Source: CAUZJF01 sp965248605
GTDB taxonomy: Bacteria > Chloroflexota > Dehalococcoidia > Lucifugimonadales > CAUZJF01
DNA: 64,000 bases
Direction of reading: 5' to 3'
Assembly (NCBI GenBank): GCA_965248605.1
Contig: CBDFJV010000007.1
Coordinates: 2,914,001-2,978,000, forward strand
Part shown: piece by piece, positions 1 through 7,547 of the stretch
Numbering within the stretch: position 1 is the stretch's first letter
Layout: each line of letters begins with the position of its first letter
The notes under the pieces: generated by a model
What the model saw: only the letters and a program-made list of their open reading frames with translations
Databases searched by the model: none
Told to the model about the DNA's origin: nothing
Program-made: the position numbers and the translations under genes

Positions 1-858
1 CTCGCTCCAGGCCGCTAGCAGCCTGTTCGTGATGTCGCCCGGCTTGCCGTCGCCGACCGGCCGGCGGTCCACGCAGGTCACCGGAACCATGCACCATGGC
101 GTCGTGGCGAAGAACACCTCGTCGGCCGTGTAGACGTCGTAAGGCTCCAGGTCTTCCTCGGCGACGGGAATCTCGAGTTGATGCGCCAGATCGTAGACCA
201 TCTGCCTCGAAACGCCCTGAAGGATGCTACGGTCGGTCGGGGAGCGGATGATTCCGTTTGTAACTACGAAAGCGTTATACCCGGACCCCTCGGTTATGCT
301 GCCGCGCTCGTCTCTCAGAATTGGCAGAGCACCAGCGTCAACGTCGTTGGCCTCGAGCTCGGCAAGGCTGAAGTTCATTCTGCTGTAGTGCTTGATCTTC
401 GGATCGAGGGCTTCCGGCGAGTAGCTCCGCGTCCTGGTGATCACCGCCCGCATCCCTTCGTCGTAGGCGCGGTGAAAGTTGTAGAAGTCGATGGGGTTGA
501 CGCGGATGCCAACGGTGGGGGTTTCCGCCAACCACGCGTGGCGTCCGGGCCCCCGGGTGACGAACTGGTGGACGTTGAAGTCGCCGGCCTCCGCCAGCAT
601 GTGCCGGTTGCGGTCGATTGCTTCTTCGCTGACTTCGACGAACTCGTCGACCGAAAGGTCCGGCTCGATTCGGGCGTACTTCAGCGAGCGGTAGAGCCTC
701 TCGACGTGCTCCTTCATGCGGAAGCTCTTCCCGTTGAACGTGCGCTCGACCTCGTAGACGGTGTCACCGATGAAGAAGCCCCGATCGAGGGCATCGATCC
801 GTAGCTCGCCGAGTGGTATCCAGTCGCCGTTCAGATAAGCGACGTAATCTTGCGTCAC
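1..858 (-). CDS. Aminotransferase class IV (branched-chain/D-amino acid type), 3' end outside window
   Basis: PLP-dependent transaminase of fold type IV, the family of IlvE and D-alanine transaminase. Read from a GTG at 858, the frame is open for 286 codons to the window edge, close to the usual family length of about 290, so only the very end is missing. Family marks are the N-terminal DRGFFIGDTVYEVERTF block, a lysine in PKIKHYSRMNFSLAELEAND that is the expected Schiff-base residue, and an EGSGYNAFVV segment corresponding to the conserved Glu-Gly-Ser-Asn cofactor loop. The GTG overlaps the TGA of the upstream enolase-family gene (GTGA), so the two are probably translationally coupled. Substrate (branched-chain versus D-amino acid) cannot be told from the sequence. 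Confidence 0.88.
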   Translation of the reverse strand, partial: MTQDYVAYLNGDWIPLGELRIDALDRGFFIGDTVYEVERTFNGKSFRMKEHVERLYRSLKYARIEPDLSVDEFVEVSEEAIDRNRHMLAEAGDFNVHQFVTRGPGRHAWLAETPTVGIRVNPIDFYNFHRAYDEGMRAVITRTRSYSPEALDPKIKHYSRMNFSLAELEANDVDAGALPILRDERGSITEGSGYNAFVVTNGIIRSPTDRSILQGVSRQMVYDLAHQLEIPVAEEDLEPYDVYTADEVFFATTPWCMVPVTCVDRRPVGDGKPGDITNRLLAAWSE

Positions 859-2108
859 GCAGTTCCCAGTCCATCGTCGAAGAAAGACCCTTCTCGCTGT
901 GCTCGATTGAAGGTCTCCTCGAACTCCGGCGTGCCGTCGTCTTCCCAGGACTCGGTCCGGAGCCCCCGGGTCACGCCCTCTTCGGTTCCCGTTATCCGGG
1001 TGACGGAGGGCGGGCCCGCAGAATAGACCTTGCGGCCACCCGGCAGGTGCAGGACGCCGACGTACCTAGGCGGCTCGACCGGTGCATTAGACGCGAACTT
1101 TGCGACCGCCTCCTCGTCCACCTCGAACCCCAAGCCGGGCGCCTCTGGCACCTGCGAGAAGCCCTCTATCACGGGTATCCGCTCGGTCGTGATGTCTTCT
1201 TCGTACTGGTCGTCGAGGGCGATCAAGTGACCTGTCATAGTCGGCAGCACCGCCGCCATGTGTAGCGCCTGGGCCTTGGCGAGCGTGCCACCGGTGAGCT
1301 GCATTATGGTCTGGACGTTGGCCTTGCCGCAGGCCACGCCCCTCGCCAGGGAGTCGCCGATGCTGCACGTGGGGAGCCCGTCGCCGAGCATGTAGATGTC
1401 GGCCATCCCGTGGATGATCTCCTGCATTCCGCCCAACGGCGGCCTGTGCAGGACGATGGGGATGGTCGTCTTCTCGCGCAGGCGCCGCCAGCCGTCGAGA
1501 TCGTTCCGGTTCAGAGGGTCTTCGATGAAGCCGACAACGGGGTGCTTCTCGAGCTCCGCAATGATCGGCAGCAGGGCGCCCAGGGTGCGGCTCCCGTTGA
1601 AGTCGTAATGAATCTTGAACCCCTCCGGCGCGACTTCCTCGGCCAGCCGCGTCTGCTCCATCACGTCATGAGTCGCGCTGGTGTGCATCTTGAAGACCAT
1701 GTATCCCTGGTCGACGGCCCTGACGATCTCGTCGCGGAAGACCTCGGGAGGAGACGGCCGCGTCCATGCCGCCACCGTCACGGCGTCCCGTACCTTTTGG
1801 CCCATCAGCTTGTAGGCAGGGACTTCGACGTGTTTGCCCATGACGTCGTAAAGGGCGCCGCCCAGGGCAGGGGAGAAGGTATTGTTGATGAAGTCGAAGG
1901 GGTTGCGGCCGATCAGCGAGTCGACAAACGAGTCGTCGGGCGGAGTCCAATTGGCCCGCGTCCGTTCGTCTCCGTAGCCCACGAGACCGTTATCGGTGCG
2001 CACCTTGACCAGTAGGCGGTTGTCGATGCCTATGAGCTGAAGCCGGTCTGTGTAGCGGTCTGCGAGTGGCGGATGGAACTTGATGAACTCGACGTCGGTG
2101 ATACGCAA
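855..2108 (-). CDS. Enolase-superfamily protein (mandelate racemase/muconate lactonizing type)
   Basis: Member of the COG4948 group, which abstracts a proton alpha to a carboxylate on sugar acids and similar substrates. The N-terminal capping domain (ITDVEFIKFHPP to about residue 110) precedes a TIM barrel. Expected barrel marks are a KMH at the KxK position, an Asp in IHYDFNGSRT and a Glu in FIEDPLNR. The usual third metal ligand is replaced: the strand reads IPIVLHRPPLGG, with His-Arg where Asp or Glu is normal. The open frame extends to 2156, but I chose TTG at 2108 because AGGAG lies seven bases upstream and the family begins near this residue. Overlaps the downstream aminotransferase by four bases. 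Could be a non-racemising dehydratase or a catalytically altered paralogue. Confidence 0.85.
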   Translation of the reverse strand: MRITDVEFIKFHPPLADRYTDRLQLIGIDNRLLVKVRTDNGLVGYGDERTRANWTPPDDSFVDSLIGRNPFDFINNTFSPALGGALYDVMGKHVEVPAYKLMGQKVRDAVTVAAWTRPSPPEVFRDEIVRAVDQGYMVFKMHTSATHDVMEQTRLAEEVAPEGFKIHYDFNGSRTLGALLPIIAELEKHPVVGFIEDPLNRNDLDGWRRLREKTTIPIVLHRPPLGGMQEIIHGMADIYMLGDGLPTCSIGDSLARGVACGKANVQTIMQLTGGTLAKAQALHMAAVLPTMTGHLIALDDQYEEDITTERIPVIEGFSQVPEAPGLGFEVDEEAVAKFASNAPVEPPRYVGVLHLPGGRKVYSAGPPSVTRITGTEEGVTRGLRTESWEDDGTPEFEETFNRAQREGSFFDDGLGTA

Positions 2109-2242
2109 AGGAGAGCTCCTACATAGCTGCAAAGACCCACTGGAAGTCCGGCCCAAAGGATACTCGCGGCCCTATCGATTTGCAACGAAGGGTGCTTGCA
2201 TCTAAGTCGGTGATTCGCTGCTCGATCCAGGCCCTAGTCGGC

Positions 2243-2271
2243 TGGCCCGATAGGAACTAAGGCTCTATAAT
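2243..2271 (+). promoter_or_regulatory. Probable promoter of the VapBC-type operon
   Basis: A perfect TATAAT box lies at 2266-2271, about 30 bases before the antitoxin ATG at 2302. The -35 position holds only a weak TGGCCC-like match, so this may be repressed or activated by the ribbon-helix-helix antitoxin. A GGGAG ribosome site lies just before the ATG. Confidence 0.4.
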
Positions 2272-2301
2272 GGAGCCAAAACAGAACTACGGGAGCGAGC
2301 T

Positions 2302-2535
2302 ATGGCGATGAACCTGTCGATCAAGAACGTCCCTGAGGAGATCGTCGAGGGCCTCAGAGATAGAGCCAAGCGCAATCATAGATCTATGCAAGGGGAGATG
2401 ATGTCGATTCTGGAGCACGCGGTTGAGCCCGAGAAGTTGACTGTTGCTGAGGCCTATGCACAAATCAAAGCTACAGGTTTGATAACCAAGGGAGACTCGA
2501 CCGCGATGATCAGAGAGGACCGAGATGCCCGATAA
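2302..2535 (+). CDS. Ribbon-helix-helix antitoxin (FitA/VapB type)
   Basis: A 77-residue protein with an N-terminal ribbon-helix-helix: the strand MAMNLSIKNVPEEIVEGL followed by RAKRNHRSMQGEMMSILEHAV, the typical FitA/VapB Arc-like fold. Antitoxins of this type bind their own promoter and neutralise the partner PIN ribonuclease through their C-terminus. The stop codon overlaps the start of the toxin gene by 11 bases, the usual coupling in such operons. Confidence 0.85.
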   Translation: MAMNLSIKNVPEEIVEGLRDRAKRNHRSMQGEMMSILEHAVEPEKLTVAEAYAQIKATGLITKGDSTAMIREDRDAR

Positions 2536-2911
2536 GGTGGCCGATGCTTCTATACTCGGCGCCATGATGTTTCGCGAATCTCGCGCCGACGAGGCGGAAC
2601 TATTGGTTGGAGACGGTCCGCTATACGAACCACCATTGCTACTATATGAACTGACGAACATCGCTCGGAAGAAGACGCTACTCGAACCTGGAAAGCTCGT
2701 GTCAATCGTTGAAGCCCTCGACGTCATCTTCGCTATGGATATCCAGTGGCGCGATGTTGACCACCCACAAGTTCTCCAACTCGCGCTGGAGACTGGACTG
2801 ACGACATACGACGCCTCGTATATCTACGTGGCCCAAACCGTCGGAGTGCCTCTTGTCACGTTTGACAAGAAGATGCAGGCCGCATACGACAAGATCGGCG
2901 GGTCGAACTAA
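2525..2911 (+). CDS. PIN-domain ribonuclease toxin (VapC type)
   Basis: A 128-residue single PIN domain. The four acidic active-site positions can be read: Asp in VADASIL (residue 7), Glu in LLYELTNIARK, Asp in TTYDASYIYVA and Asp in LVTFDKKM near the C-terminus. PIN toxins of VapBC pairs cut tRNA or other RNA in a magnesium-dependent way. Full length and with all acidic residues present, so it is probably active. It converges on rex, whose stop codon is only 18 bases away. Confidence 0.88.
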   Translation: MPDKVADASILGAMMFRESRADEAELLVGDGPLYEPPLLLYELTNIARKKTLLEPGKLVSIVEALDVIFAMDIQWRDVDHPQVLQLALETGLTTYDASYIYVAQTVGVPLVTFDKKMQAAYDKIGGSN

Positions 2912-2929
2912 GCGACTGCGAGACCTAGC

Positions 2930-3562
2930 CTAGCCCGCCTCGTCGAGGAGGTAGAAGGTCATCGACTGCAACGACAGAACGGGATCGATATTCCGTATCA
3001 CAACGCTCATGGGGACCTGAGGCGCTATCGGCGCGTAGTTCAGAATCCCCGCGACACCGGTCTCGACCAGAAGGTCGATCACGGACTGGGCCTCGGCCGC
3101 CGGGACCGCCACGATAGCGATCGAAATATGACGGGTCCTGAGGGTTTCGTCCAGTTCGGACATCGGCCTTACGGTCAGGTCCCCGATGTCGCTGCCGACC
3201 TGTTCGGGGTCTCTGTCGAAGGCCGAAACGATGTGGAAACCCTCGGGTACGAACCCGGGGTAGTTGATTATCGCCTGCCCCAGGCGCCCGACTCCGATCA
3301 GGCAGGCCGTCCACGTCTTGTCGAGACCAAGGATCTGCCGAAGCTCGTCGCGAAGAAACTTGACGTTGTAGCCGCGACCCTGCTTGCCGAAGCGCCCGAA
3401 GTAGCTGAGGTCCTTGCGGATCTGGGCGGGGGTCATCTGAAGGAGGCTGCCCAGCTGGTGAGAGCTTACGACGCTATCTCCCTGACCTAAAAGCTGCGTC
3501 AGCGCCCTTACGTAGAGCGGGAGACGCAGCACGACCACGTCAGGTATCTGCGCGGTACTCAT
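2930..3562 (-). CDS. rex: Redox-sensing transcriptional repressor Rex
   Basis: Rex represses respiratory and fermentative genes and leaves DNA when NADH rises. The 210-residue protein has the expected layout: an N-terminal winged helix (RLPLYVRALTQLL, SSHQLGSLLQMTPAQIRKDL, SYFGRFGKQGRGYNV) followed by a Rossmann fold with ACLIGVGRLGQAI as the dinucleotide loop and a C-terminal swapped helix (SLQSMTFYLLDEAG). Its promoter region carries a Rex-type operator (3653-3668), implying autoregulation, and citrate synthase is divergently transcribed from the same intergenic region. Confidence 0.95.
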   Translation of the reverse strand: MSTAQIPDVVVLRLPLYVRALTQLLGQGDSVVSSHQLGSLLQMTPAQIRKDLSYFGRFGKQGRGYNVKFLRDELRQILGLDKTWTACLIGVGRLGQAIINYPGFVPEGFHIVSAFDRDPEQVGSDIGDLTVRPMSELDETLRTRHISIAIVAVPAAEAQSVIDLLVETGVAGILNYAPIAPQVPMSVVIRNIDPVLSLQSMTFYLLDEAG

Positions 3563-3619
3563 CTATCTTCTCGCTGAGGGCCCAACGGCCATCACACCGG
3601 CTTCATGCAACTGCGCGCC

Positions 3620-3648
3620 ATTGTAGTGACTCCCCCTATACGAGTCAA
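3620..3648 (-). promoter_or_regulatory. rex promoter
   Basis: On the minus strand TTGACT (3648-3643) and TACAAT (3625-3620) are separated by 17 bases, a near-consensus housekeeping promoter. It points at rex, 58 bases upstream of its start codon. Confidence 0.65.
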
Positions 3649-3652
3649 CGCT

Positions 3653-3668
3653 TGTGAATTTTCGCACA
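3653..3668. promoter_or_regulatory. Putative Rex operator
   Basis: The sequence TGTGA-N6-GCACA matches the known Rex consensus TGTGA-N6-TCACA at nine of ten positions. It sits four bases upstream of the rex -35 box and about 40 bases upstream of the citrate synthase -35 box, so it could control rex itself and perhaps also the divergent gene. Confidence 0.6.
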
Positions 3669-3707
3669 CACGCCGGTCTTGGCGCACGCGGACCCTGTTC
3701 AGCTTCC

Positions 3708-3737
3708 TTGACACCAAATAGGGCCGGATGCTAGACT
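3708..3737 (+). promoter_or_regulatory. Citrate synthase promoter
   Basis: A perfect TTGACA (3708-3713) and TAGACT (3732-3737) are separated by 18 bases, upstream of the citrate synthase gene at 3858. This predicts a leader of about 110 bases. Confidence 0.55.
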
Positions 3738-3857
3738 TCGCGGGTGCCCGTCGGGGTCTGACAGCATCAGAATCCAGCATTCCTCCGCCGGATTTGATAC
3801 AGTCCCCGCCCTCCCCCAGGGTCGGCCGCTGACACGGCTCAGAGAGGACCAGCGCAG

Positions 3858-5003
3858 TTGGCAGAAGAGAAGGTCGAGCTCAAGAAGGGCCTTAAGGACG
3901 TCTACTTCGATAGGTCCGAGTCGAGCTTCATAGACGCCAAGAACGGCATCCTCCTCTACCGCGGCTACAACATCCACGACCTCGCCGAACACTCGACCTT
4001 CGAAGAGACAGCCTATCTGATGCTCCACGGAGCCCTACCCACCGGCTCCCAGCTCGACGATTTCGATGCGCAGCTCAAGGCGGCGCGCCAACTGCCGGAC
4101 GAAGTCCTCCAGGTCGTCCGCATCACCAAAGACGCGCACCCCATGGACGTTTTGCGGACGGCGGTCTCGGCAATGAGCTCGCTGGACTCGGAGGTTGGCG
4201 ACAACTCACGAGACGCGACGCTGCGAAAAGGGATACGACTTACGTCGGCAACGGTCGCGATCGTGGCCGCCCACGCCCGTCTGCGGGATGGGAAGGACCC
4301 CGTGTCCCCCGACACGAACCTGAGCCACGCTGCGAACCTGCTCTACATGCTCTTCGGCGAGCGGCCCGACGATCGGGACGCCCGCCTGATCGACAAGGAC
4401 CTCGTGCTTCATGCCGAGCACGGCGTCAACGCTTCCACCTTCGCGGCCCGCGTCGCGGCGTCGACGGGCGCCGACTTCCATGCCGCGATCACCGCCGCAA
4501 TCGCCGTCCTCAAGGGCCCCAAGCACGGTGGCGCAGCCGAAAACGTCATGAACATGGCCCAGGAGATCGGCAGCGCCGACAGGGCCAAGGACTACGTCGA
4601 GGGTGTCGTCAACAACGGCGGCAGGATCCCCGGATTCGGCCATCCTGTCTATAGGAGTGTCGATCCAAGGACGGTCCACCTGAAGGCCGACGCCAAGGAA
4701 CTGGGCGAGCGCAAAGGGAACCCCGGCTGGTTCTCGATTCTCCAGGCGGTCACTGAAACGGATACCATGAAAAAGCGCTCGCGCCTCGGTCATCACCCAA
4801 ACGTGGACCTATGGGCGGGCGCGGTCTACTCATTGCTGGACATACCAAACGACCTGTTCATCCCACTGTTCGCCATCGGACGGATGCCCGGATGGACGGC
4901 GCACATCCTCGAGCAATATGGCCAGAAGGACATCCTTCGGCCCCGGCTACAGTATTCAGGCCCCATGGACGTGTCTTACGTACCGATCGAGCAACGCAAC
5001 TAG
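3858..5003 (+). CDS. gltA: Citrate synthase (type II-like short form; 2-methylcitrate synthase possible)
   Basis: Condenses acetyl-CoA with oxaloacetate at the head of the TCA cycle. At 381 residues it is of the short dimeric class. The two catalytic histidines are in LHAEHGVNAST and GFGHPVYRSVDPR, and the aspartate is in NVDLWAGAVY. The N-terminal GLKDVYFDRSESSFIDAKNGILLYRGYNIHDLAE block is characteristic. Start is TTG at 3858, preceded by AGAGAGGACC. The divergent Rex repressor suggests redox control of carbon flow. Methylcitrate synthase has the same motifs and cannot be excluded; no prp genes are nearby. Confidence 0.93.
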   Translation: MAEEKVELKKGLKDVYFDRSESSFIDAKNGILLYRGYNIHDLAEHSTFEETAYLMLHGALPTGSQLDDFDAQLKAARQLPDEVLQVVRITKDAHPMDVLRTAVSAMSSLDSEVGDNSRDATLRKGIRLTSATVAIVAAHARLRDGKDPVSPDTNLSHAANLLYMLFGERPDDRDARLIDKDLVLHAEHGVNASTFAARVAASTGADFHAAITAAIAVLKGPKHGGAAENVMNMAQEIGSADRAKDYVEGVVNNGGRIPGFGHPVYRSVDPRTVHLKADAKELGERKGNPGWFSILQAVTETDTMKKRSRLGHHPNVDLWAGAVYSLLDIPNDLFIPLFAIGRMPGWTAHILEQYGQKDILRPRLQYSGPMDVSYVPIEQRN

Positions 5004-5044
5004 AAAGAGACCGCGCGCAGCAAATAGCCAGGAGGGACCCGCCT

Positions 5045-5230
5045 TTGACTGATCAAAAGGACCTTGCATCGGATTGCCGGCACACGTGGATGATCGATAG
5101 CCCGAACGGGCCCACCAGCATGGGCACCTGCACGGAGTGCGGGGAGAGAGGGGAGTTCCGGAATTCGATGCCGATTACCGGTTGGGACCGCTCCGGCGCC
5201 CAGCGACGCGCGGCCAAGGCCCGCAGCTAG
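5045..5230 (+). CDS. Small Cys-rich (zinc-ribbon-like) protein downstream of citrate synthase
   Basis: A 61-residue protein starting at TTG 5045, nine bases after a perfect AGGAGG (5030-5035). It carries one Cys-x-His pair (SDCRHTWMI) and a CTECGE knuckle, followed by a GEFRNS motif, which together could bind one zinc. I recall similar small C-H/CxxC proteins as common orphans in Chloroflexota; the function is unknown. It begins 41 bases after the citrate synthase stop and is followed by a strong terminator, so it is probably the last gene of that transcript. Confidence 0.75.
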   Translation: MTDQKDLASDCRHTWMIDSPNGPTSMGTCTECGERGEFRNSMPITGWDRSGAQRRAAKARS

Positions 5231-5265
5231 CTCGAACGTAAAGACATATTTCAGTGCGTAGTGGG

Positions 5266-5297
5266 AAGGGAGCGTCCTTTCGAGGGCGCTCCCTTTT
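5266..5297 (+). terminator. Rho-independent terminator of the citrate synthase operon
   Basis: GGGAGCG (5268-5274) pairs perfectly with CGCTCCC (5287-5293), extended by AA/TT, and is followed by TTTTCGTTT. It ends the gltA-small protein transcript. Confidence 0.85.
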
Positions 5298-5303
5298 CGT
5301 TTG

Positions 5304-5344
5304 ACCTCACCCCGGCCCTCTCCGCGTGCGGAGAGGGAGACCAA
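5304..5344. repeat. Dispersed palindromic repeat, family R2 (CTCTCC...GGAGAG type)
   Basis: CTCACCCCGGCCCTCTCCG followed by CGGAGAGGGAGACC forms a hairpin. Relatives with the same CCTCAnCnC flank and CTCTCCC/GGGAGAGG core occur at about 18668, 25842, 40408, 54809 and 55249, always between genes or at gene ends. Confidence 0.7.
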
Positions 5345-5812
5345 GAGATCTGGCATCGAGGTCCCGTATTGTGGAATGCCCGGACAGGTCGTGCAATTCC
5401 GACTGCGGGTCGTCTTCCATTATGTGAGTCCTCCTGGTTTAGTGGTGGTCTTGAAAAAACGCTCTTCGAAGTGTCGGAATCTGTAGGAAATTGTCGGATT
5501 TGTATCTGAGGGTTTCCGACACTTTCAGGGAAAATCCGACAGGTCGGGGGAGCTGGGTACAGGGTATAGGGTACGGTCATCTGGTAGTCGATATCTGCGG
5601 TTGTGCGGTGCATTGTCGTTCTCCTCGTGCTGGGCCGGTGGACCAGAAAACAAAGGGACAGATCGGGGACTGTCCCTCAGAAGTACAGTAGCACATGCGT
5701 TCTGTCGATGTCAAATGGTACTGTCAGGGAACGCGTGAGGCGTAAAGGCGTAGAAATGTAAGGCGCAAAACGTGAAACGTAAGAGCGTTCGCAGAGGGAG
5801 TTGGGGAGCGAT
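5345..5812. other. Gene-free region with operator-like repeats and short direct repeats
   Basis: No convincing gene. It holds the symmetric TGTCGGA half-site array (5472-5541), an inverted repeat GGGACAG...CTGTCCC (5653-5674), a TAGCACATGCGTTCT motif (near 5690-5704) that recurs in the gap at 48.2 kb, and a run of CGTAAA/CGTGAAA-like units (5748-5790) just before the midA start. A similar CGTGAAA/CGTAAA run lies at 63.56 kb. Confidence 0.6.
5472..5541. promoter_or_regulatory. Symmetric array of four TGTCGGA half-sites
   Basis: TGTCGGA occurs at 5472-5478 and 5492-5498, and its complement TCCGACA at 5515-5521 and 5535-5541. Both pairs have the same centre (5506.5), and the half-sites on each side are exactly 20 bases, about two helical turns, apart. 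This layout fits a cooperative operator or a nested stem-loop. It lies about 270 bases upstream of the midA-type gene. Confidence 0.5.
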
Positions 5813-7000
5813 TTGACGACTCGGGCCGAGCAGGAAATACGACGCCAGATAGCTCTGCGAGGGAAGATCACTTTCGCGGAGTTTATGGAGCTCGCGCTCT
5901 ACCATCCCGTCGATGGGTACTACGCCGGGGAGCGGATCGGGGCCGAGGGCGACTACTATACAAGCTCGATCGCACATCCGGCGTTCGGGGCGCTAATCTG
6001 TATCCAGCTCCACGCGATGTGGGAGGCGTTGGGCGGACCTTCTCCGTTCCATGCGGTCGAGGTGGGCGCGGGCACCGGCCTGCTGGCGCGGGACGTCGTT
6101 GAATTCTCGCGGCATCTGCCCGACGGCTTCCGGGAGGCCCTGCGGTACGTGGCCGTGGACCGGACCCCGCCGGCGCGACTGGATTCCGGCGGAAGCCGAT
6201 ATGACGGAGTGGATTGGGCGACCTGTAGCGGGCTACCGTTCGAGGGTCTCGTCGGGTGCGTGGTGTCCAACGAGCTCGTCGACTCGTTTCCGGTGCACCG
6301 GTTCGAGATCGAGGAAGGCGCCGTTCGGGAGGTGTATGTCACACTCGTCGACGACACCTTCGCCGAGATGCTGGATGAGCCGTCGACGCCGCTCCTGGCT
6401 CAGCGTGTGTCCGAACTGAATTTTATCGAAGGCTTCCGGGGCGAGGTGAACCCGGGCATCGGGCCGTGGGCCGCCGAGGTCGCCCGCGCCCTCGACCGGG
6501 GGTTCGTGCTCACGATCGATTATGGCTACGAGGCCGCCGAGCTCTACTCGTCGAAGCGTCCTCGGGGCACTCTAAAGACCTACTCGCGCCACACGCAAGG
6601 GGCGGACCCGTACCGGAGCGTGGGCCGGCAGGACCTGACCGCCCACGTCGACTTCTCGGCGGTGGTTGCGGAGGGCGATGCCGCTGGCCTCAGGCCTCTC
6701 GTGCTCCAATCGCAGTCGGCGTTCCTGCGGTCGCTGGGTCTCGACGGGTGGTTGCACCGTCTCCACGCGGAGGGTCTACCTCAGCGAGAGCACGACGCCA
6801 ACATGATGGCGATGCGCGACCTGGTCCGGTCTGACGGCCTGGGCGCCTTCAAGGTGCTGGTGCAGGAGAAGGGCGCTGGCGTTGGCGACCCGGCGCGGCT
6901 CAGCCCGGACGCTGGGCTGGCGGCCGGGCTGCCAGTGCCGCTGCTCCGTCCCGAGCATATCCGGCTGCTTGAGGGGCGGTATCCGGATGGGTGGTGGTAG
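5813..7000 (+). CDS. Class I SAM-dependent methyltransferase, MidA/NDUFAF7 family (COG1565)
   Basis: The family includes the mitochondrial complex I arginine methyltransferase NDUFAF7; the bacterial role is unsettled. The N-terminal block has ITFAEFMELALYHPVDGYY and GDYYTSS, then the SAM site HAVEVGAGTGLLARDV, the SNELVDSFPVHRFE motif and LTIDYG. TTG at 5813 is chosen because GGGGAG lies four bases upstream; another TTG at 5801 is in frame but has its Shine-Dalgarno sequence directly abutting. A diverged second copy of the last third of this gene lies at 10448-10889, beyond an insertion sequence, so the locus has been rearranged. Confidence 0.88.
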   Translation: MTTRAEQEIRRQIALRGKITFAEFMELALYHPVDGYYAGERIGAEGDYYTSSIAHPAFGALICIQLHAMWEALGGPSPFHAVEVGAGTGLLARDVVEFSRHLPDGFREALRYVAVDRTPPARLDSGGSRYDGVDWATCSGLPFEGLVGCVVSNELVDSFPVHRFEIEEGAVREVYVTLVDDTFAEMLDEPSTPLLAQRVSELNFIEGFRGEVNPGIGPWAAEVARALDRGFVLTIDYGYEAAELYSSKRPRGTLKTYSRHTQGADPYRSVGRQDLTAHVDFSAVVAEGDAAGLRPLVLQSQSAFLRSLGLDGWLHRLHAEGLPQREHDANMMAMRDLVRSDGLGAFKVLVQEKGAGVGDPARLSPDAGLAAGLPVPLLRPEHIRLLEGRYPDGWW

Positions 7001-7076
7001 CCAACGCCACGCGTGTAGGAGTTCCTCGTCCAGCAGTAGCAGTAACCATGGCGGTTTCCTCGTGGCTTCCGGGCCG

Positions 7077-7426
7077 TCATGGCCTTGTCTCCTGCGGCAG
7101 CCTCTCCAGCACGGCGTCGTACAGTTCACGCGCCACGGCCAACGCGTCGTCCGCCTCGCTGACTGGTGGCTCGCCCGTCTCACCGGGGTAGCGGAAAGCC
7201 CAGGCGAACACCGTAAGACGCTCCGCCCGTCGACAGTTAGCCTCCAGGCTAAGGTCGATTTCGGTGCACGCGGCGCCTAACTCCGCAAGGTCGTGCGTCC
7301 GACGGAAGACGCGGTCGTGCCAAGTGAGGAAGGCCTTCAGCGCCTTCTCGGCAGCCTGCTGGGCGTGGAAGACCATGTCAGTAACAATGGGTGGATCGGC
7401 TCTGCGTTCGAAGGCACCGGCTCGGA
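7077..7426 (-). pseudogene. HEPN-domain protein, 3' part (gene split by IS21 element)
   Basis: C-terminal bulk of a HEPN protein, the probable ribonuclease toxin of a MNT-HEPN pair. Visible are VFHAQQAAEKALKAFLTWHD and the Rx5H motif RVFRRTHDLAEL. The open frame runs on to a GTG at 7454, but the first ten or so residues of that frame come from the end of the inserted element. Joining this part to 9983-9914, with one copy of the 6-bp CTCGGA duplication, gives an uninterrupted frame (EDLR-AGAFERRADPP). The toxin is therefore disrupted, unless the truncated form is made from the 7454 start. Confidence 0.85.
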
Positions 7427-7547
7427 TGTGAAGGGCGGAGAGATAATGTACCACCTGGGCGGTCGAGCGCTGAGATGTGGCGCTTGAAAACTGTACCGCC
7501 TGTCGCCTTCAATCAGGAACGACCGAACCTGATTGAAGGTGGATTGG

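Noticed and set aside
178..804. Plus-strand open frame of 208 codons at the left edge
   Set aside because: Antisense to the class IV aminotransferase, whose motifs read clearly on the minus strand.
1410..2015. Plus-strand open frame of 201 codons antisense to the enolase-family gene
   Set aside because: Shadow frame; Val/Asp-rich composition, no ribosome site, no recognisable domain.
7427..7533. IS21 left boundary at 7476 (TGTGGCGCTTGAAAAC)
   Set aside because: This is an internal terminal-type repeat; only the boundary at 7427 gives a matching inverted end and the perfect CTCGGA duplication.
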